Shown in pieces: positions 1-5,414 of a DNA stretch of 5,944 bases. The stretch's first letter is position 1. Each line of letters starts with the position of its first letter. The stretch covers positions 1-5,944 of the forward strand of contig NZ_CALJRX010000191.1 in NCBI RefSeq assembly GCF_937976265.1, given 5' to 3'. Origin of the DNA: an uncultured Haemophilus sp. (lineage in GTDB: Bacteria > Pseudomonadota > Gammaproteobacteria > Enterobacterales > Pasteurellaceae). The notes under the pieces were generated by a model. It was not told where the DNA came from. It ran no database searches and worked only from the letters and a program-made list of their open reading frames with translations. The translations under genes and the position numbers were made by a program.

Positions 1-123
1 TGGCTAATCAGTCGTTTCTTAGAAATGGATACAAAAACAACTTTAAAAACATGGACATTACTCGAAACCTCAATCGGTGTCGTAGGTTTTATTATTGCAT
101 TAATTGGAAGTATCATTCTCTAG
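1..123 (+). CDS. GntP-family permease, C-terminal end (partial)
   Basis: The open frame enters at the window edge and ends at TAG 121-123, giving the last 40 residues. The part seen has a short polar stretch (RFLEMDTKTTLKTWTLLET) followed by a hydrophobic helix (SIGVVGFIIALIGSIIL) that ends at the stop. A 'KTWTxxET' segment just before a last membrane helix is typical of the end of gluconate:H+ symporters of the GntP family, which would act in the inner membrane importing gluconate or a related sugar acid. The call rests on memory of the family C-terminus, not on an alignment, and the substrate cannot be told from this piece. A perfect hairpin terminator follows 43 bases after the stop, so the gene ends its transcription unit. 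Other multi-pass transporters remain possible. Confidence 0.6.
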   Translation, partial: WLISRFLEMDTKTTLKTWTLLETSIGVVGFIIALIGSIIL

Positions 124-166
124 TCTTTAAATAAAACCTATTTTCTTAAAATTAATACCTTCTATT

Positions 167-200
167 CTGAGCTTTACCATCGTAAAGCTCAGTCTTTTTT
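167..200 (+). terminator. Intrinsic terminator of the upstream permease gene
   Basis: A perfect 11-bp stem, CTGAGCTTTAC (167-177) with GTAAAGCTCAG (182-192), closes a 4-base loop (178-181) and is followed by TCTTTTTT (193-200). It lies 43 bases after the permease stop and isolates norB from upstream transcription. Confidence 0.9.
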
Positions 201-395
201 TAATAATCTGATTGATTTCTCCTTAGCCTCTATTCTTTCGTTTTAAACTTAATAACGCCATTCATCTCCAAAGAAACACGTATCTTTCGCTCAGCATTCT
301 CCATTACCCAATTAAATTACTCAATTTTAGGTAATTTTGCCAAAATATACCATATATAATTGCTCAGGTATTTTACTTGGCGTAGAATCTAGTCT

Positions 396-426
396 CTGAT
401 GATTATCTACGTCATTTAATCATCAG
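396..426 (+). promoter_or_regulatory. Perfect 10-bp inverted repeat in the norB leader/promoter
   Basis: CTGATGATTA (396-405) and TAATCATCAG (417-426) are exact reverse complements separated by 11 bases. The element ends 22 bases before the norB Shine-Dalgarno sequence. It could be a protein operator or a hairpin in the mRNA leader; it has no T-run, so it is not a terminator. The left arm also contains CTGAT-N4-ATCTA (396-409), which matches the FNR box TTGAT-N4-ATCAA at 8 of 10 positions. The GATG/CATC halves recall the nitric-oxide sensor NsrR, but the spacing is longer than the usual NsrR site. The identity of any binding protein is inference. Confidence 0.5.
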
Positions 427-448
427 GAAGTGATATTTTCTAATAATT

Positions 449-454
449 TAGGAG
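449..454 (+). promoter_or_regulatory. norB ribosome binding site
   Basis: TAGGAG lies 7 bases before ATG 462. It is a clear Shine-Dalgarno sequence that supports this start, which also yields a protein beginning with a short cytoplasmic segment and a membrane anchor. Confidence 0.8.
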
Positions 455-461
455 TGATAAA

Positions 462-2705
462 ATGGGACAGTATAAAAAGTTCTGGTACCTATTAGTCGTC
501 GTATTAATTGGAGGATTCTCCATTCTCGGTTACTATGGGTTCGAAGTTTATCGTGAAGCACCACCAATTCCGCAACAATATGTTTCAGAATCAGGTGAAA
601 AAGTGATTACTCACGATGAAATTTTACATGGTCAAACGGCTTGGCAAACCACTGGTGGTATGCAAGTGGGTTCTGTTTGGGGTCATGGTGCATACCAAGC
701 GCCAGATTGGACTGCAGATTGGCTACATCGTGAATTAACCAACTGGTTAGATATCACTGCAAATAAAGAATTTGGTAAAAACTTTGCAGATTTAAATGAT
801 GAACAACAAACGTTATTAAAAGCGCGCCTAACCAAAGAATATCGTGGAAGCAAAGTTGAAAACGGTACCGTTGTGCTTTCTAATACCCGTTTAGCGGCAA
901 TGGAAAAAACGGCACAATACTACATTTCTTTATACGGTGATGATCCAGCAACTAAAGTGACTCGTGAACACTTTGCGATGAAGGATAATACCCTTCCTGA
1001 CTTACAAGCGCGTAAAGACTTAACAAAATTCTTCTTCTGGACTGCATGGACTGCCTCTGCAGAACGTCCAAATACAAATGCAAGTTATACCAACAACTGG
1101 CCACATGAGCCATTAATCAATAACGTGCCAACACCAGAAAACGTAGTTTGGTCTATTGCAAGTATAGTAATCCTCATTGCCGGTATCGGTTTTGTGGTGT
1201 GGATTTGGTCATTTAAACGTCGTGAAGATGAAAAAGATCCTGTTGCACCGGAAGTTGACCCGTTAACTAAATTGCAATTAACGCCATCACAAAAAGCCTT
1301 AGGTAAATACTTATTTACCGTACTTGCGCTTTTCTTCGTGCAAGTGAATTTAGGGGCGATTGTGGCGCACTACACGGTTGAAGGTCAAGAATTCTATGGT
1401 ATTGATATTTCTCAATACTTCCCATATTCATTAGTGCGTACATGGCATATTCAAGCCGCATTATTCTGGATTGCAATGGCATTCTTAGCCGGTGGTTTAT
1501 TCCTTGCACCGATCATCAATGGTGGTAAAGATCCGAAATTCCAAAAATTGGGTGTGGATATTTTATTCTGGGCATTAGTGGTATTAGTCGTCGGTTCATT
1601 CACTGGTAGCTATTTAGCGATTGCACATATTCTTCCAGAAGAATGGAGTTTCATGTTCGGTCACCAAGGCTATGAGTTCATTGACTTAGGTCGTTTCTGG
1701 CAAGCGGTGAAATTCGCGGGCATCTTATTCTGGTTAGTCTTAATGCTTCGCGGTACAGTGAACGCATTCAAACAACCGGGAGACAAAAATTTATTAGCCT
1801 TGTTCTTCGCTTCTGTGATTGCAATCGGCTTATTCTATGGCCCAGCATTATTCTACGGCGAGCACACTCACATTTCTGTGATGGAATACTGGCGTTGGTG
1901 GGTAGTTCACCTATGGGTAGAAGGCTTCTTTGAAGTATTCTCTGTAGCGGCACTCTCATTCATCTTCGTAAGTTTAGGTTTAGTTTCACGTCGTACTGCG
2001 ACTGTGGCAACCATTACTGAAGCGGCATTATTCTTAATCGGTGGTATCCCAGGTACATTCCACCACTTATACTTCGCTGGTACAACCACGCCAATTATCG
2101 CAGTAGGTGCATCATTCTCTGCGCTTGAAGTAGTACCTTTAGTGTTATTAGGCCATGAAGCTTGGGAACACTGGGCGATGCAACAAAAAACACCTTGGAT
2201 GGAACGCTTAAAATGGCCTCTTTACTGCTTCGTTGCAGTGGCATTCTGGAATATGTTAGGTGCTGGCGTATTTGGTTTCTTAATCAATCCACCAATTTCG
2301 CTTTACTATATCCAAGGCTTGAACACGACTGCTGTTCACGCGCACGCTGCATTATTCGGTGTGTATGGTTTCTTAGCATTAGGTTTCGTATTCTTAATCG
2401 CTCGTTATTTACACCCAGATACACCATTTAACGATAAGTTAATGAAATGGGGCTTCTGGTTATTAAATGGCGGTTTAGTGTTAATGATCGTATCAAGCTT
2501 ATTACCAATCGGTATTATTCAAGGTTATGCAAGTATCTCTGAAGGCTTATGGTATGCACGTAGTGAAGAATTTATGCAACAACCTCTATTCGATACTCTA
2601 CGTTGGGTTCGTTTTGGTGGCGACGTTGTCTTCATCTTCGGTGCACTAGCCTTCTTCTGGCAAATCTTTACGATGGTATTCTTTAAACCTAAAAAAGTAG
2701 CATAA
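462..2705 (+). CDS. norB: Quinol-dependent nitric oxide reductase (qNOR)
   Basis: This 747-residue inner-membrane enzyme reduces two NO to N2O and water with electrons from quinol, serving NO detoxification or anaerobic respiration. The layout is that of the single-subunit qNOR: a membrane anchor (about 8-28), a periplasmic domain (about 32-225) that replaces the cytochrome c subunit and has no CxxCH haem motif, a second helix (about 228-250), a charged linker, then a heme-copper-oxidase-type core of about 12 helices from residue 280. Metal ligands are all present: H329 (TWHIQ) and H628 for the low-spin haem, H626 (AVHAH) for haem b3, and H483 (VHLWVEG), H534 and H535 (FHHLYF) plus E487 for the non-haem iron. 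The core glutamates E491 and E557 are also kept. The length fits the family (about 750). It is bounded by terminators on both sides, and no norC, norD, norQ or norR is nearby. Nothing suggests it is broken. Confidence 0.97.
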   Translation: MGQYKKFWYLLVVVLIGGFSILGYYGFEVYREAPPIPQQYVSESGEKVITHDEILHGQTAWQTTGGMQVGSVWGHGAYQAPDWTADWLHRELTNWLDITANKEFGKNFADLNDEQQTLLKARLTKEYRGSKVENGTVVLSNTRLAAMEKTAQYYISLYGDDPATKVTREHFAMKDNTLPDLQARKDLTKFFFWTAWTASAERPNTNASYTNNWPHEPLINNVPTPENVVWSIASIVILIAGIGFVVWIWSFKRREDEKDPVAPEVDPLTKLQLTPSQKALGKYLFTVLALFFVQVNLGAIVAHYTVEGQEFYGIDISQYFPYSLVRTWHIQAALFWIAMAFLAGGLFLAPIINGGKDPKFQKLGVDILFWALVVLVVGSFTGSYLAIAHILPEEWSFMFGHQGYEFIDLGRFWQAVKFAGILFWLVLMLRGTVNAFKQPGDKNLLALFFASVIAIGLFYGPALFYGEHTHISVMEYWRWWVVHLWVEGFFEVFSVAALSFIFVSLGLVSRRTATVATITEAALFLIGGIPGTFHHLYFAGTTTPIIAVGASFSALEVVPLVLLGHEAWEHWAMQQKTPWMERLKWPLYCFVAVAFWNMLGAGVFGFLINPPISLYYIQGLNTTAVHAHAALFGVYGFLALGFVFLIARYLHPDTPFNDKLMKWGFWLLNGGLVLMIVSSLLPIGIIQGYASISEGLWYARSEEFMQQPLFDTLRWVRFGGDVVFIFGALAFFWQIFTMVFFKPKKVA

Positions 2706-2723
2706 TTAAATTTATTATCGTGC

Positions 2724-2752
2724 AAAAGCGGCTAAGTAATTGGCCGCTTTTT
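2724..2752 (+). terminator. Intrinsic terminator of norB
   Basis: AAAAGCGGC (2724-2732) pairs with GCCGCTTTT (2743-2751). The stem can extend inward through one G-U and two A-U pairs to a GTAA loop (2736-2739), giving about 12 bp. The T-run is part of the right arm (2748-2752). It starts 18 bases after the norB stop. Confidence 0.88.
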
Positions 2753-2788
2753 ATTTGTGAAAAATTCGTTAAATTTTCTGCCCCTACT

Positions 2789-2802
2789 TTGATCTCCATC
2801 AA
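2789..2802 (+). promoter_or_regulatory. FNR (anaerobic regulator) binding site
   Basis: TTGAT-CTCC-ATCAA matches the FNR consensus TTGAT-N4-ATCAA at all ten defined bases. Its centre (2795.5) lies about 41 bases upstream of the start expected from the -10 hexamer TATGAT (2823-2828), which is the classic class II activator position. It would switch on the gene at 2889 when oxygen is low. It lies beyond the norB terminator and so does not serve norB. Confidence 0.85.
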
Positions 2803-2822
2803 ATCATTTACCTTCTTTTAAG

Positions 2823-2828
2823 TATGAT
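2823..2828 (+). promoter_or_regulatory. -10 element of the FNR-dependent promoter
   Basis: TATGAT matches TATAAT at five of six positions. Transcription would begin near 2836-2837, giving a leader of about 52 bases before ATG 2889. There is no need for a good -35 because the FNR dimer overlaps that position. An alternative -10 is TTAAAT (2828-2833). Confidence 0.6.
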
Positions 2829-2888
2829 TAAATTTGTCTTTAGATCTATACTTTCCATACTTTTCAACTTTTCTTATAACATTTCAAC

Positions 2889-3227
2889 ATGAGTGACAAT
2901 CCATTCAACGCTAGTTGGTCATCAAAGGGCAATACGCTATGTCTAGGTCATTGGGACATTACTTATCTCGGTTTACCTGTAGTACTACCACTTGAACGTC
3001 GAGACAAAGATATGGGAACAAATAATATTTATAATTTCATGGATCCCGAAGATGAACTTTATCGAGAAGGCTTAATGGAAGATGATTGGATTGTGGAAAA
3101 CATTGATTGGCTTTCTGATGTCTTTATTGAGCACAATATTCCTTTAGAAGAAGAAACCATGCGAGCATTCTATCAAGCGGTGAATAAGGAAGATTGGCGC
3201 TGTGGTAGCTGTGGTGGATGTATTTAA
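2889..3227 (+). CDS. Unrecognised small protein with C-terminal CGSCGGC tail, FNR-controlled
   Basis: I do not recognise this 112-residue protein. No signal peptide or membrane helix is visible, so it is probably cytoplasmic. It is acidic in its second half (about 52-91, rich in D and E), has five tryptophans, and ends RCGSCGGCI. Cysteines are C18, C105, C108 and C111, so C-x2-C-x2-C plus one distant Cys could hold a metal or Fe-S cluster or do thiol chemistry; this is inference. The start is the first ATG after an in-frame TAA (2877-2879). It has no Shine-Dalgarno sequence, and the bases before it contain no G. An internal ATG at 3012 (codon 42) would give a 71-residue form, but the first 41 codons read like real protein (NPFNASW, GHWDITYLG). 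The FNR promoter ties it to low-oxygen growth, and norB upstream suggests, without proving, a link to nitrogen oxides. Confidence 0.8.
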   Translation: MSDNPFNASWSSKGNTLCLGHWDITYLGLPVVLPLERRDKDMGTNNIYNFMDPEDELYREGLMEDDWIVENIDWLSDVFIEHNIPLEEETMRAFYQAVNKEDWRCGSCGGCI

Positions 3228-3232
3228 TAGCA

Positions 3233-3241
3233 AAGTGCGGT
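3233..3241 (+). repeat. DNA uptake signal sequence (Haemophilus type), + orientation
   Basis: The perfect 9-base core AAGTGCGGT is followed by C, an A/T block AATTTTA, six bases, then TTTTTAT, which is the extended pattern of Haemophilus uptake signals. It starts 6 bases after the small gene's stop and is recognised by the natural competence machinery. It is the best single clue to the organism group. Confidence 0.95.
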
Positions 3242-3286
3242 CAATTTTATCACTGTTTTTATACCCAACTGTCATAATAAAAATAC

Positions 3287-3315
3287 TAGGCAATTCAATA
3301 TTTCTGATATAAAAT
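3287..3315 (+). promoter_or_regulatory. Candidate upp promoter
   Basis: TAGGCA (3287-3292; 4 of 6 to TTGACA) and TAAAAT (3310-3315; 5 of 6 to TATAAT) have the ideal 17-base spacing. A start at G3321 or A3322 is the sixth or seventh base after the -10, and the transcript would then begin GATTTG followed by seven Ts (3327-3333). In E. coli, upp, codBA and pyrBI have comparable T-rich starts, where UTP controls start-site choice and transcript slippage. Whether that happens here is inference. An overlapping -10 option is TATAAA (3308-3313). Confidence 0.5.
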
Positions 3316-3334
3316 TCTTCGATTTGTTTTTTTA

Positions 3335-3341
3335 AAGGGAG
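3335..3341 (+). promoter_or_regulatory. upp ribosome binding site
   Basis: AAGGGAG lies 7 bases before ATG 3349. It is a strong Shine-Dalgarno sequence and fixes the upp start. Confidence 0.8.
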
Positions 3342-3348
3342 AAAAAAG

Positions 3349-3975
3349 ATGAAACTCGTTGAAGTAAAACATCCGCTTGTTAAACATAAATTAGGCGTGA
3401 TGCGCGAAGCTGATATTGATACCAAAAAATTCCGTGAACTTGCAACTGAAGTGGGCAGCTTACTCACCTATGAAGCGACGGCCGATCTTGAAACAGAAAA
3501 AGTGATTATCGAAGGTTGGAACGGTCCTGTTGAAATTGACCGTATCAAAGGTAAAAAAGTTACTGTTGTACCAATTTTACGTGCAGGCCTTGGCATGATG
3601 GATGGTGTATTAGAACATGTTCCTAGTGCTCGCATCAGTGTAGTCGGGATTTATCGCAATGAAGAAACCCTTGAACCCGTCCCTTATTTCCAAAAACTAG
3701 CCAGTGACTTAGAAGAACGTTTAGCTATCGTTGTGGATCCAATGCTTGCAACGGGTGGTTCAATGATCTCCACAATTGATTTATTAAAAGCAAAAGGTTG
3801 CCAACACATCAAAGTATTAGTATTAGTCGCGGCACCAGAAGGAATCAAAGCGTTAGAAAAAGCACATCCTGATATCGAACTTTATTGTGCATCGATTGAT
3901 GATCACTTAAATGAACAAGGCTACATCATCCCTGGCTTGGGTGATGCAGGCGATAAGATTTTTGGGACGAAATAA
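3349..3975 (+). CDS. upp: Uracil phosphoribosyltransferase
   Basis: This cytoplasmic enzyme joins uracil to PRPP to make UMP and pyrophosphate, the main uracil salvage step. At 208 residues it has the normal bacterial length and is complete. It opens with the family-typical MKLVEVKHPLVKHKLGVMR. The PRPP-binding loop VVDPMLATGGSM lies at about residues 127-138 (the part VDPMLATGGS is near-invariant), a second conserved stretch (VPILRAGLGMMDG) lies at about 75-87, and the C-terminal uracil-binding region (YIIPGLGDAGDKIFGT) closes the protein. It precedes uraA as in E. coli, though a terminator lies between them. No terminator is seen between the upstream small gene and upp, so some upp mRNA may come from the FNR promoter as well as from its own. 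Confidence 0.98.
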   Translation: MKLVEVKHPLVKHKLGVMREADIDTKKFRELATEVGSLLTYEATADLETEKVIIEGWNGPVEIDRIKGKKVTVVPILRAGLGMMDGVLEHVPSARISVVGIYRNEETLEPVPYFQKLASDLEERLAIVVDPMLATGGSMISTIDLLKAKGCQHIKVLVLVAAPEGIKALEKAHPDIELYCASIDDHLNEQGYIIPGLGDAGDKIFGTK

Positions 3976-3987
3976 TTCCCTTTTAAT

Positions 3988-4014
3988 AAGACGGCATTTA
4001 TAGCCGTCTTTTTT
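3988..4014 (+). terminator. Intrinsic terminator after upp
   Basis: AAGACGGC (3988-3995) pairs perfectly with GCCGTCTT (4003-4010) around a 7-base loop, followed by TTTT (4011-4014) that extends the T-run. It lies 12 bases after the upp stop. It should cut down transcription into uraA, so uraA expression depends on read-through or on a promoter in 4015-4095. Confidence 0.85.
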
Positions 4015-4055
4015 CCGTGCGTGAAAACACAAAAGCTAAAAAAGCATTAAAACCG

Positions 4056-4064
4056 ACCGCACTT
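4056..4064 (-). repeat. DNA uptake signal sequence, - orientation
   Basis: ACCGCACTT on the + strand is the perfect core AAGTGCGGT on the - strand. The extended A/T blocks are present on its 3' side (toward 4030 on the + strand). It sits between upp and uraA, facing the copy at 3233 across upp. The two are about 0.8 kb apart, so they do not act as a hairpin. Confidence 0.93.
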
Positions 4065-4095
4065 GCAGTTAATTCAAACCGAGAGTTGAAACTAA

Positions 4096-5343
4096 ATGAG
4101 TAATCAAACTACAACCGCACCTGTTGAGGTGCAAAGCATGGGCAAACAAGCGTTTGTCGGTTTACAAATGTTATTTGTTGCCTTTGGCGCCTTAGTGTTA
4201 GTTCCTTTAATCACTGGATTAAATTCTAATACAGCCCTTCTTACCGCGGGTATCGGCACACTACTTTTCCAACTTTGTACCGGTAAACAAGTCCCTATTT
4301 TCTTGGCCTCCTCTTTTGCCTTTATTGCGCCTATTCAATATGGCGTACAGACTTGGGGCATTCCAACCACAATGGGTGGACTTGCTTGTGCGGGCTTAGT
4401 CTATTTCGCACTATCAATCTTAGTAAAATTACGTGGTAGTGCAGCACTTGAACGTATCTTCCCGCCTGTTGTTGTCGGTCCCGTAATTATCATTATTGGT
4501 ATGGGACTTGCACCCGTTGCTGTGGATATGGCATTAGGAAAAAACAGTGCATACAGCTATGAGCACTCTGTCTTGGTTTCTATGATTACCTTGGTCACCA
4601 CTCTTTCTGTTGCGGTATTTGCCAAAGGTATGATGAAACTGATTCCAATTATGTTTGGTATCATTGCCGGCTATGTGGTTTGTTTATTCCTAGGCTTAAT
4701 TAACTTCCAACCTGTTTTAGACGCAAAATGGTTTGAATTACCTCAGTTAACCAAACCAGAATTTAATTTAGAAGCCATTCTTTATATGCTACCCATTGCT
4801 ATCGCACCAGCCGTTGAACACGTCGGTGGGATTATGGCAATCAGTTCTGTAACAGGTAAAGATTTCCTTAAGAAACCAGGCTTACACCGCACCTTATTAG
4901 GCGATGGTGTCGCAACGGCTGCAGCTTCATTAGTAGGTGGTCCACCAAATACCACTTATGCAGAAGTAACGGGGGCTGTAATGCTAACTCGCAACTTTAA
5001 TCCAAATATTATGACTTGGGCTGCAGTATGGGCAATTGCGATTTCCTTCTGTGGTAAAGTAGGCGCATTCCTTTCTACTATTCCAACTATCGTAATGGGG
5101 GGTATTATGATGTTGGTATTCGGTTCGATTGCCGTTGTCGGGATGAGTACCTTAATTAAAGGTAAAGTGGATGTGACTGAGCCTCGCAACCTTTGCATCA
5201 TTTCTGTGGTGATGACTTTCGGGATCGGTAATATGTTTGTCAACGTCGGCGATACTGTCTCCCTAAAAGGTATCAGCCTTTGTGCTATCGTCGCGATTGT
5301 ACTGAACTTGATTTTGCCAAAAGCAAAAAATGAAGTAGAATAA
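4096..5343 (+). CDS. uraA: Uracil permease (NCS2 family uracil/H+ symporter)
   Basis: This 415-residue inner-membrane protein imports uracil with protons and feeds Upp. The length is normal for the family, with about 14 hydrophobic segments. Family landmarks are the substrate-site strand SSFAF (72-76), GPVIIIIGMGLAP (128-140), the TM8 site AVEHVGG (239-245) with E241, and the TM10 site PNTTYAE (284-290) with E290. The two glutamates fall at the same numbers as the uracil-binding E241 and E290 of E. coli UraA. The E. coli H245 position is Gly here. ATG 4096 directly follows an in-frame TAA (4093-4095), so no longer form exists. Its Shine-Dalgarno is weak (GAGAG, 4081-4085). It lies between upp and hda, as in E. 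coli; a different nucleobase substrate is possible but unlikely beside upp. Confidence 0.95.
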   Translation: MSNQTTTAPVEVQSMGKQAFVGLQMLFVAFGALVLVPLITGLNSNTALLTAGIGTLLFQLCTGKQVPIFLASSFAFIAPIQYGVQTWGIPTTMGGLACAGLVYFALSILVKLRGSAALERIFPPVVVGPVIIIIGMGLAPVAVDMALGKNSAYSYEHSVLVSMITLVTTLSVAVFAKGMMKLIPIMFGIIAGYVVCLFLGLINFQPVLDAKWFELPQLTKPEFNLEAILYMLPIAIAPAVEHVGGIMAISSVTGKDFLKKPGLHRTLLGDGVATAAASLVGGPPNTTYAEVTGAVMLTRNFNPNIMTWAAVWAIAISFCGKVGAFLSTIPTIVMGGIMMLVFGSIAVVGMSTLIKGKVDVTEPRNLCIISVVMTFGIGNMFVNVGDTVSLKGISLCAIVAIVLNLILPKAKNEVE

Positions 5344-5356
5344 AACTTCCCAAACA

Positions 5357-5391
5357 AAAGGGTTAAATGAAAATTTAGCCCTTTCTTTTTT
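5357..5391 (+). terminator. Intrinsic terminator after uraA
   Basis: AAAGGGTTAAAT (5357-5368) pairs with ATTTAGCCCTTT (5373-5384) with one G-U pair, closing a GAAA tetraloop (5369-5372), followed by CTTTTTT (5385-5391). It is a strong terminator that ends only 23 bases before the hda start codon. Confidence 0.88.
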
Positions 5392-5414
5392 ATTTTAAAT
5401 CAACTCGTTAGTCC

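Larger units (their letters stand above)
201..461 (+). promoter_or_regulatory. norB upstream region with candidate promoters
   Basis: This is the gene-free stretch between the permease terminator and norB; with 124-200 it makes 338 bases without a gene. I see no credible small gene in it. Two promoter candidates are visible. One is TTGCTC (360-365) and TAGAAT (383-388) with 17-base spacing, which would start transcription near 395, at the edge of the inverted repeat at 396-426. The other is a good -10, TATAAT (355-360), without a convincing -35. Two weak dyads are also present: ATTTTG-C-CAAAAT (334-346) and an imperfect 18-base dyad at 270-287. No perfect FNR box and no clear sigma-54 (-24/-12) promoter is seen, so NorR-type control looks unlikely. 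Confidence 0.45.

Noticed and set aside
270..287. Imperfect 18-base dyad (7 of 9 pairs) far upstream of norB
   Set aside because: AT-rich DNA gives such dyads by chance, it matches no known operator, and it lies about 175 bases before the start codon.
2162..2431. 89-codon + strand open frame inside norB
   Set aside because: It lies wholly within norB in another frame, has no ribosome binding site and does not read like a protein; norB carries all its active-site residues through this region.
462..2705. norB as the cytochrome c-dependent type (cNOR) or as a cytochrome oxidase
   Set aside because: The N-terminal periplasmic extension without CxxCH, the 747-residue length and the FeB glutamate E487 with H483, H534 and H535 mark a quinol-dependent NO reductase; there is no norC gene.
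2761..2777. AAAATT-N5-AATTTT hairpin after the norB terminator
   Set aside because: It is only six A/T pairs with no T-run; it is probably chance in AT-rich DNA.
3228..3348. Riboswitch or PurR operator upstream of upp
   Set aside because: No structured aptamer-like leader and no PurR-type palindrome is visible; the leader from 3321 to the start codon is only about 28 bases.
3144..3467. 107-codon - strand open frame over the end of the small gene and the start of upp
   Set aside because: It overlaps upp and the CGSCGGC gene in antisense and crosses the uptake signal; both + strand genes are better supported.
4956..5357. 133-codon - strand open frame opposite uraA
   Set aside because: It is antisense to the conserved uraA C-terminal half and is explained as a shadow of that gene; no promoter or ribosome site supports it.
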